From positions 1 to 27,078 of the forward strand of contig CAZLAP010000045.1 in the NCBI GenBank assembly GCA_964557715.1: DNA of 27,078 nucleotides. Reading direction: 5' to 3'. Of the stretch, positions 21,947-27,078 are shown piece after piece; positions within the stretch are counted from its first letter, which is position 1, and each line of letters begins with the position of its first letter. The position numbers and the translations under genes are program-made. Below the pieces are notes generated by a model, which worked only from the letters and a program-made list of their open reading frames with translations, made no database searches and was not told the origin of the DNA. The DNA is from CAZLAP01 sp964557715. GTDB lineage: Bacteria > Patescibacteriota > Minisyncoccia > Minisyncoccales > RBG-13-42-11.

Positions 21947-23737
21947 ATGAACAGTTCGCTTAAAAAAATATTCCATTTTTTCCTTTTAAAGAAAAGGGTG
22001 ATTTTATTCATTTCGCTTTTTATTCTTTTGGGGATCTTCTTGCCCGGACAAACAGCCCATGCGCAATGGCAATGGCTCATTAATGCAGTTACCTATATTC
22101 CAATGGTTACCATTTCTTTAGTCTTGGTGATGTTGGCCGGTCTTTCAACCCTTTTCGCTGGCTTCGGAGGCATGGTTTTAAATTGGGTTTTGAGTTCGTC
22201 TTTTATTGACTGGTCCTACACTAAAAATCCCATTGTGGAAATCGGCCTGAGCATTACCTTGCCGCTGGTTAATATGTTTCTGGTCTTAATTTTGGTTTTT
22301 ATCGCTTTAACTACTATTTTAAGATTGGCAGGATACGAAACAAAAAAACTCTTGCCAATTTTTATCCTAATTGCCCTTTTAGTTAATTTCTCGCCCGTTA
22401 TCTGCGGCTTAATCGTTGACGCCAGCAACATTTTAATGGATTTTTTCACTTCAGAAATAACAGGCGGAGAACGGCTAATAAGCACTTTGAAGAGTGTAGG
22501 CGATGCTTTATTAGGAGTAGTGGACTGGAAAAAATTTGATGTAAAAACAGGCGCTGAAACGGTTTTAGCTTTGATCGTGCTTATTGGCGTTAATTTTGCC
22601 TTATTTTTAATTCTGCTTCTTTTCGCTTTTATCTTTATGGTCAGGTATTTGGCCATCTGGTTGTTAGTGATTCTATCACCTTTAGCATTCGCCTCCTACA
22701 TACTCCCAGCTACCAGGAGTTTTTGGAAAATATGGTGGAACCAATTTATTCAATGGTCATTTATCGGCGTAACAATGGGGTTTTTCCTTTATCTGGGAGA
22801 CCAATTTACAATGCTAAGCAATGTCATTGCTCCTGCTTCGGGCATTGGCGGCGTAATATTGCCAGGACTTGTTCCTGTGGTTTTCCTTTATCTTGGCTTT
22901 GTTTTCGGAATTACATCTGGAGCTATGGGAAGCAGCCAAATAATTGGTTTTGCAAAAAAAACAGGAAAAAAATACGGGGGGAAAATAGGAAAATGGACTA
23001 AAAACAGGGGCGCAGAATATATTGCAAGCAGTGAAAAAGTGCAGCAAATTGCAAAAAAAATGGCTACAGCTCAAACTCCCGGGAAAAGATGGTGGACAAA
23101 AGCTGCTGCTTCGGTCCCTTGGGCCGTATCAAGGAAAGTCGGCCATACAATCGGTCCAGGCTTAGTGGATTCTCAAAGAAAATTAATAGAAGAAGGAGAG
23201 AAAAAACTTTCAGGGAAAAATATAGATTACCAAGTATCCGCGCTACGAAGAGCAACTACTTCTTCGCAAAGAGTAGCAGCTCTTAACGCTATGATAAAAG
23301 ATAATAATCTTGACGATGCGATAGATAATTACGGACTGACCAGAGAAGAAATAGAAAATATAAAGCTGGACGCTAAAAAATACAACTCTGATAAGGAAAT
23401 TGTCAGCGCTATGCCAAGCGCGCAAGAAATAGAAAAAATAAGACCCCAGAGGGCAGGCCAAATTTCGAAAAAAGCGCTGGAAGATAAAGAAATTATGAAA
23501 GCTATCGCCAACTCTTGGGACGGCCGCCACGTCCAATCGCTAATACAAACTCACGGCGCAAAAGGAGTAGCGGCTCTTGAAGGCGCAATTAAAAATACCC
23601 CTGATTTTTCAAATAAAAATCCGGCTCTGTCACAGTTCATAAAAGATACTGCTGGCCAACGTTTAGGATTCGGAGGAGGCAAAGGCGACAAAAAATCAGA
23701 TGAATTTGCTAAAAAATGGTTAAAAGGAGGCTTATAA
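21947..23737 (+). CDS. VirB6/TrbL-like polytopic membrane protein
   Basis: VirB6-type proteins form part of the inner-membrane channel of type IV secretion systems. The 596-residue protein has a signal peptide with an AHA-QW cleavage site (39/40). Five or more long hydrophobic helices follow between about 47 and 335, including a long luminal loop with DVKTGAET near 205, and the block VRYLAIWLLVILSPLAFASY with nearby Trp residues that is typical of TrbL/VirB6-like proteins. The C-terminal 250 residues are hydrophilic, positively charged and cytoplasmic, which is longer than in classical VirB6. The gene lies between the VirB2-like set and the PrgI/TraC/VirB4 genes. Confidence 0.8.
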   Translation: MNSSLKKIFHFFLLKKRVILFISLFILLGIFLPGQTAHAQWQWLINAVTYIPMVTISLVLVMLAGLSTLFAGFGGMVLNWVLSSSFIDWSYTKNPIVEIGLSITLPLVNMFLVLILVFIALTTILRLAGYETKKLLPIFILIALLVNFSPVICGLIVDASNILMDFFTSEITGGERLISTLKSVGDALLGVVDWKKFDVKTGAETVLALIVLIGVNFALFLILLLFAFIFMVRYLAIWLLVILSPLAFASYILPATRSFWKIWWNQFIQWSFIGVTMGFFLYLGDQFTMLSNVIAPASGIGGVILPGLVPVVFLYLGFVFGITSGAMGSSQIIGFAKKTGKKYGGKIGKWTKNRGAEYIASSEKVQQIAKKMATAQTPGKRWWTKAAASVPWAVSRKVGHTIGPGLVDSQRKLIEEGEKKLSGKNIDYQVSALRRATTSSQRVAALNAMIKDNNLDDAIDNYGLTREEIENIKLDAKKYNSDKEIVSAMPSAQEIEKIRPQRAGQISKKALEDKEIMKAIANSWDGRHVQSLIQTHGAKGVAALEGAIKNTPDFSNKNPALSQFIKDTAGQRLGFGGGKGDKKSDEFAKKWLKGGL

Positions 23738-23773
23738 TAAACAAAAAGTTTAAAAAACAACAAACACCATAAT

Positions 23774-24193
23774 ATGTCCGAATACACAAAAGAACAGCTT
23801 TGGAAAATTTACGAAAATATTCCTAAAGAATTAAAAGAAGCGATTTTTTCTGTTGAAACCGCTGATAATATACATTCAATCTGCCTAAAGGTCGGCGTTA
23901 AAGAAGAAAATAATTCAAAGATTGCTGAATTAATTGGCGACGTCTTGCTGGGGATTCTTCCGCCTGAAGAACTGCAAAAAACTATTGAAAATGAACTAAA
24001 AATTAATGAAAATTCAGCTAAGAAAATAAATCAAATGATTGGCAGAATTATTTTTCTTCCTGTAAAGCCTGCGCTGGATAAACTTTATGAAAAAGAAGAA
24101 AACGCTACGGAAGAAAAAACCAAAAAACCAATGATTAAAAAAATAGAAAAAAAATCAGTCATTGGAGATAAATACCAAGAACCAATTGAATAA
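23774..24193 (+). CDS. Small soluble helical protein of the secretion operon, function unknown
   Basis: I do not recognise this 139-residue protein. It has no signal peptide or membrane helix. Residues 1-105 appear to be all helix (WKIYENIPKELKEAIFSVET at 11-30, then ELIGDVLLGILPPEELQKTI). A charged Lys/Glu tail of about 35 residues follows. It is probably cytoplasmic. It lies 36 bases after the VirB6-like gene and 3 bases before the PrgI-like gene, so it is likely translated together with the ATPase-side parts of the system, perhaps as a small accessory or regulatory protein. Confidence 0.7.
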   Translation: MSEYTKEQLWKIYENIPKELKEAIFSVETADNIHSICLKVGVKEENNSKIAELIGDVLLGILPPEELQKTIENELKINENSAKKINQMIGRIIFLPVKPALDKLYEKEENATEEKTKKPMIKKIEKKSVIGDKYQEPIE

Positions 24194-24196
24194 AAT

Positions 24197-24610
24197 ATGA
24201 GGTTTGTTGTCCCTCAATTCATTGAACGCGAATCAAAAATCTTAGGACCTTTAGATTTAAAGCAATTTATTGTTATTGGAACAGCGGTAGCTATTTGTTT
24301 TTTGTTTTATTTTTTTCTTCCCCTTACTCTTTTTATCATAGCCTGCATTGTTATAATCGGAACAGGAATTATTTTTTCTTTTTTAAAAATAGGAGGGATA
24401 CCATTGCCTTCGGTTTTAGCCAGTTTTTTAAAGTTCAGCATTGGACCAAAAATCTACATTTGGAGAAAAAAAGAACAGCCGGAAATAAAAATTTATAAGG
24501 AAGAAACAAAAATAAAAGATGAAAAATCTGAAGAAGGTTCGCCTTTGAAAATCGCGGGGAACAGTCGCCTTAAAAAACTGAACACTCAAATAGAAATAAA
24601 AACTAGATAA
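24197..24610 (+). CDS. PrgI-like family membrane protein of the type IV secretion system
   Basis: PrgI-type proteins are small inner-membrane components comparable to VirB3 that sit next to VirB4 in Gram-positive and CPR conjugation-like loci. This 137-residue protein opens with the family signature VVPQFIERESKILGPLDLKQF (split: VVPQFIERESKI at 4-15, GPLDLKQF at 17-24). Two membrane helices (about 25-42 and 43-62) follow, then PLPSVLASFLKF and a basic cytoplasmic tail. It overlaps nothing and leads into the TraC-like gene with a gap of 3 bases, so the two are almost certainly co-translated. Confidence 0.85.
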   Translation: MRFVVPQFIERESKILGPLDLKQFIVIGTAVAICFLFYFFLPLTLFIIACIVIIGTGIIFSFLKIGGIPLPSVLASFLKFSIGPKIYIWRKKEQPEIKIYKEETKIKDEKSEEGSPLKIAGNSRLKKLNTQIEIKTR

Positions 24611-24613
24611 TTT

Positions 24614-25234
24614 ATGCCTGAGGCGTCAACGCAACAATTTTTAGAAATTGACCAAATAAAAGAAGATGTTCTTATTTTGAAAAACAAAACTCTAAGGGCG
24701 GTTTTAATGGTTTCGTCTTTAAATTTTGCCCTGAAATCAAGCGAGGAACAAAAAGCAATCATTTACCAATTCCAAAGTTTTTTAAATTCCCTGGATTTCC
24801 CTATTGAAATCGTTGTCCAATCAAGAATTCTCAATATTACCGGTTATCTGGACAAATTAAAAGAAGCGGAAACAAAACAGCAAAATGAATTATTAAAAAT
24901 TCAAATCGCCGAATATAGGAAATTTATCAGCGATCTGGTCGGCGGCCGCCACATACTCACTAAAACTTTTTTCGTCATCATTCCTTTTGCCTTGATTGAA
25001 ATGTCAAAAAAGGGAATTGAAAAACAAGACGAACTTGGCGAAGAAAAATTCCAACGAGCTAAATCGCAATTATGGCAAAGAATGGAATTTGTGTCTTTAG
25101 GGCTAAGAAGATGCGGTCTTCAGTGCTCTTCGCTTCGTACCTTGGAATTGATTGAACTTTTTTGGAGCCTTTATCATCCTGACCAGGCTGAAACCGGCTA
25201 TTTCCCCGAAATTCCACCGGAGATAATGAAGTAA
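24614..25234 (+). CDS. TraC-like domain protein (separate VirB4 N-terminal-type domain)
   Basis: This 206-residue soluble protein resembles the N-terminal, non-ATPase part of VirB4/TraC proteins: KEDVLILKNKTLRAVLMVSS near the start, then QSFLNSLDFPIEIVVQSRIL and LVGGRHILTKTFFVIIPFAL. It contains no Walker motifs. It lies directly upstream of the VirB4 ATPase gene (8 bases), as though the usual N-terminal domain were encoded on its own. It probably docks to the membrane components or to VirB4. The family call rests on motif pattern and position. Confidence 0.75.
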   Translation: MPEASTQQFLEIDQIKEDVLILKNKTLRAVLMVSSLNFALKSSEEQKAIIYQFQSFLNSLDFPIEIVVQSRILNITGYLDKLKEAETKQQNELLKIQIAEYRKFISDLVGGRHILTKTFFVIIPFALIEMSKKGIEKQDELGEEKFQRAKSQLWQRMEFVSLGLRRCGLQCSSLRTLELIELFWSLYHPDQAETGYFPEIPPEIMK

Positions 25235-25242
25235 AAAATACT

Positions 25243-27039
25243 ATGAAATTTTCCTTTTCTGATTTTTTTAAGAAAAAATCGTTCGGAACTTCAAAAAAAA
25301 CCGCTGAAGAAAAAATAATAGACGCAAAAGATATTATTGCGCCTTCTTCAATTGAAATTAAACCAGACTATTTAAAGCTTGGAGAAAAGTTCGCCAAGTC
25401 TTTTTTTATTTTTTCCTATCCAAGATATTTAAACGCTGCCTGGCTGTCTCCGATAATAAATCTTGATAAACCAATGAATATTGGTTTCCACATTCATCCG
25501 ATTGATACAACTAAAACTTTAAGGCAATTAAGAAAAAGAGTAACTGAAATTCATGCTGAAATTATAGAAAAGCAAGAAAAAGGAATAATAAGAGATCCTA
25601 TTTTAGAAGCGGCTTACCAAGATTTAGAAAACTTAAGAGACAGGCTGCAGACTGCTCAGGAAAAAATGTTCAGGTTCGGGATTTATTTGACTGTTTACGG
25701 AAATACGCTTGAAGAAATCAAAAAAGTGGAAACAAATTTAAGGTCAATTTTGGAATCAAGGCTGATATATGTCAAACCTTGCCTTTGCAAACAAAAAGAG
25801 GGGTTTAATTCAACCTCGCCTTACGGTTTAGACCAAATTCAAGTGCATACTCCGATGAACACCGACCCCTTGTCCTCCACTTTTCCTTTTACTTCTTTTG
25901 ATTTGAGTTCAAACGAAGGGATTTTATACGGTATGAATATGCACAACAGCTCCTTGATTCTTTTTGACCGCTTTAGCTTGGAAAACGCAAACAGCGTTAT
26001 ATTCGCCAAATCTGGTTCCGGAAAATCATACGCAGTCAAACTGGAAATTTTAAGATATTTGATGCTTGACGTTGAATGCGTAGTGCTTGATCCGGAAAAC
26101 GAATACCATTCGTTGGCCGATGCTGTTGACGGCTCTTTTCTCAATATGTCTTTATCTTCGCCAAACCATATTAATCCTTTTGATTTGCCGACTCCCGGAG
26201 AAGACGAAAGCCCGGAAGATGTTTTGCGTTCAAACATCATCAATTTAGTTGGTCTTTTAAGAATTATGCTGGGGGGCTTGACCCCGGAAGAAGATGCGAT
26301 TATTGACAGGGCTTTAAGCGAAACTTACGCTGCCAAAGATATTACCCCTGAAACAAACCCGTCAACCTGGCAGGCCAAAACGCCCTTGATGTCTGACTTT
26401 GAACAGGTTCTTGAAGGAATGGAAGGAACAGAGTCCCTAGTCAGAAGAATAAGAAAATTCACCAAAGGCACTTTCAGCCAATTTTTTAACCAACCAACGG
26501 ACATTTCCACGGATAAATCACTGATTGTTTTCGGAATAAGAGATATGGAAGAAGAATTAAAGCCTATGGCTATGTTTGTGATTATGAGATATATCTGGAA
26601 TAAAATCCGTTCAAAAATGAAAAAAAGGATTTTTGTTATTGACGAAGCCTGGTGGATAATGCAGACTGACGATGGCTCTTCTTTCCTTTACGGAATGTGC
26701 AAAAGAGCCAGAAAATACTGGCTGGGGGTAACAACTATTACCCAGGACGTAAACGATTTTATGAAATCAAAATACGGGGAACCTATTATTTCCAACTCCT
26801 CTCTGCAATTCTTAATGAAACAATCTCCGGCCACCATTGATGTTACTCAAAAAACTTTTAATTTGACGGACGAAGAGAAATATTCGCTTCTTGAGTGCGA
26901 AGTCGGAGAAGGTCTTTTCTTCGCCGGGCAAAAACACGCTTCAATAAAGGTTGTGGCCTCTTACGCCGAAAACCAGCTTATTACCACTTCTCCTGAAGAG
27001 ATTTTAAAAATCAGAAAAGCCAAAAAGAAATCAACTTAA
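25243..27039 (+). CDS. virB4: VirB4/TraC/TraE family secretion ATPase
   Basis: VirB4 ATPases power assembly and substrate transport in type IV secretion, at the cytoplasmic face of the membrane. The 598-residue protein has an N-terminal domain (1-240) with coiled coil at about 90-145, then the RecA-like motor: Walker A AKSGSGKS (255-262), DPENEY (283-288), Walker B FVIDEAWW (464-471), CKRARKYWLGVTTITQDV (486-503) and EGLFFAGQ (556-563). All catalytic motifs are intact. The N-terminal part is shorter than in classical VirB4 (around 800 residues), in line with the separate TraC-like gene upstream. The next gene begins 9 bases downstream. Confidence 0.94.
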   Translation: MKFSFSDFFKKKSFGTSKKTAEEKIIDAKDIIAPSSIEIKPDYLKLGEKFAKSFFIFSYPRYLNAAWLSPIINLDKPMNIGFHIHPIDTTKTLRQLRKRVTEIHAEIIEKQEKGIIRDPILEAAYQDLENLRDRLQTAQEKMFRFGIYLTVYGNTLEEIKKVETNLRSILESRLIYVKPCLCKQKEGFNSTSPYGLDQIQVHTPMNTDPLSSTFPFTSFDLSSNEGILYGMNMHNSSLILFDRFSLENANSVIFAKSGSGKSYAVKLEILRYLMLDVECVVLDPENEYHSLADAVDGSFLNMSLSSPNHINPFDLPTPGEDESPEDVLRSNIINLVGLLRIMLGGLTPEEDAIIDRALSETYAAKDITPETNPSTWQAKTPLMSDFEQVLEGMEGTESLVRRIRKFTKGTFSQFFNQPTDISTDKSLIVFGIRDMEEELKPMAMFVIMRYIWNKIRSKMKKRIFVIDEAWWIMQTDDGSSFLYGMCKRARKYWLGVTTITQDVNDFMKSKYGEPIISNSSLQFLMKQSPATIDVTQKTFNLTDEEKYSLLECEVGEGLFFAGQKHASIKVVASYAENQLITTSPEEILKIRKAKKKST

Positions 27040-27048
27040 TTTTTATTG

Positions 27049-27078
27049 ATGGAAGAAGAAAAAAAATCAAATGAGGAA
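27049..27078 (+). CDS. Start of the next gene of the secretion operon, truncated by window end
   Basis: ATG at 27049 opens a frame running to the window edge (MEEEKKSNEE). It starts 9 bases after the VirB4 stop on the same strand. Only ten codons are visible, so no identity can be given. Confidence 0.4.
   Translation, partial: MEEEKKSNEE

Noticed and set aside
3362..27078. Recoding of TGA (as in some CPR lineages)
   Set aside because: hppA ends in TGA at its expected C-terminus and no in-frame TGA is needed to keep other genes open.

Overview
The window looks like a chromosomal segment of a Patescibacteria/CPR bacterium, probably within the Parcubacteria. This is an inference from four things: an AT- and Lys-rich gene style, mostly Shine-Dalgarno-less AT-rich leaders, a streamlined housekeeping set, and a gene order (VirB2-like proteins, VirB6-like, PrgI-like, TraC-like, VirB4) that I associate with that group. 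The genetic code looks standard: hppA ends in TGA and I see no in-frame TGA elsewhere.

Left part (1-8329, all minus strand). A RAYT-type Y1 transposase is cut by the window edge. It is followed by the competence genes dprA and comF, a short VirB2-like pilin with clpP, a membrane pyrophosphatase (hppA), nusA, tRNA-Ala(CGC), tRNA-Pro(CGG) and the tRNA CCA-adding enzyme. Neither tRNA encodes CCA, and tRNA-Pro begins at the base directly after the stop codon of the CCA enzyme gene. The divergent intergenic region 8330-8423 separates this block from the plus-strand genes.

Middle part (8424-15828, plus). tRNA-Arg(TCG), tRNA-Lys(CTT), rpsO, a NYN/LabA-like putative nuclease and pnp form a translation and RNA-turnover cluster. 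Next come a long Lys/Glu-rich coiled-coil protein with a C-terminal membrane anchor, a DksA/TraR-type zinc-finger protein, and a large membrane-anchored protein with beta-rich repeats and a peptidoglycan-binding-like domain. A strong bidirectional terminator (15842-15871) closes the unit. A convergent LysM-M23 protein (minus) follows.

Right part (17155-27078, plus). A type IV secretion-like operon starts from a recognisable promoter. It holds three large proteins that each carry a VirB2-like two-helix membrane module fused to long extracytoplasmic domains (one Cys-rich, one with a Gly-rich linker and a C-terminal M15-peptidase-like domain, one of unknown fold). These are followed by a VirB6/TrbL-like membrane protein, an unknown small helical protein, a PrgI-like protein, a TraC-like domain protein, a VirB4 ATPase and the start of a further gene. 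The LysM-M23 gene is transcribed divergently from it.

The two most interesting signals are: (1) a family of near-perfect palindromes, each with arms ending CTTGTGCTTCCTC around one central base. There are four copies, two of them inside dprA and comF and read in frame as extra peptide, one beside the transposase gene and one in the pnp leader. (2) The set of VirB2-module fusion proteins, including one that seems to join a pilin-like membrane module to a peptidoglycan DD-peptidase-like domain. No stretch over 300 bases is without a gene; the longest gaps (445-613, 2155-2293, 17016-17154) hold the regulatory or repeat elements listed.
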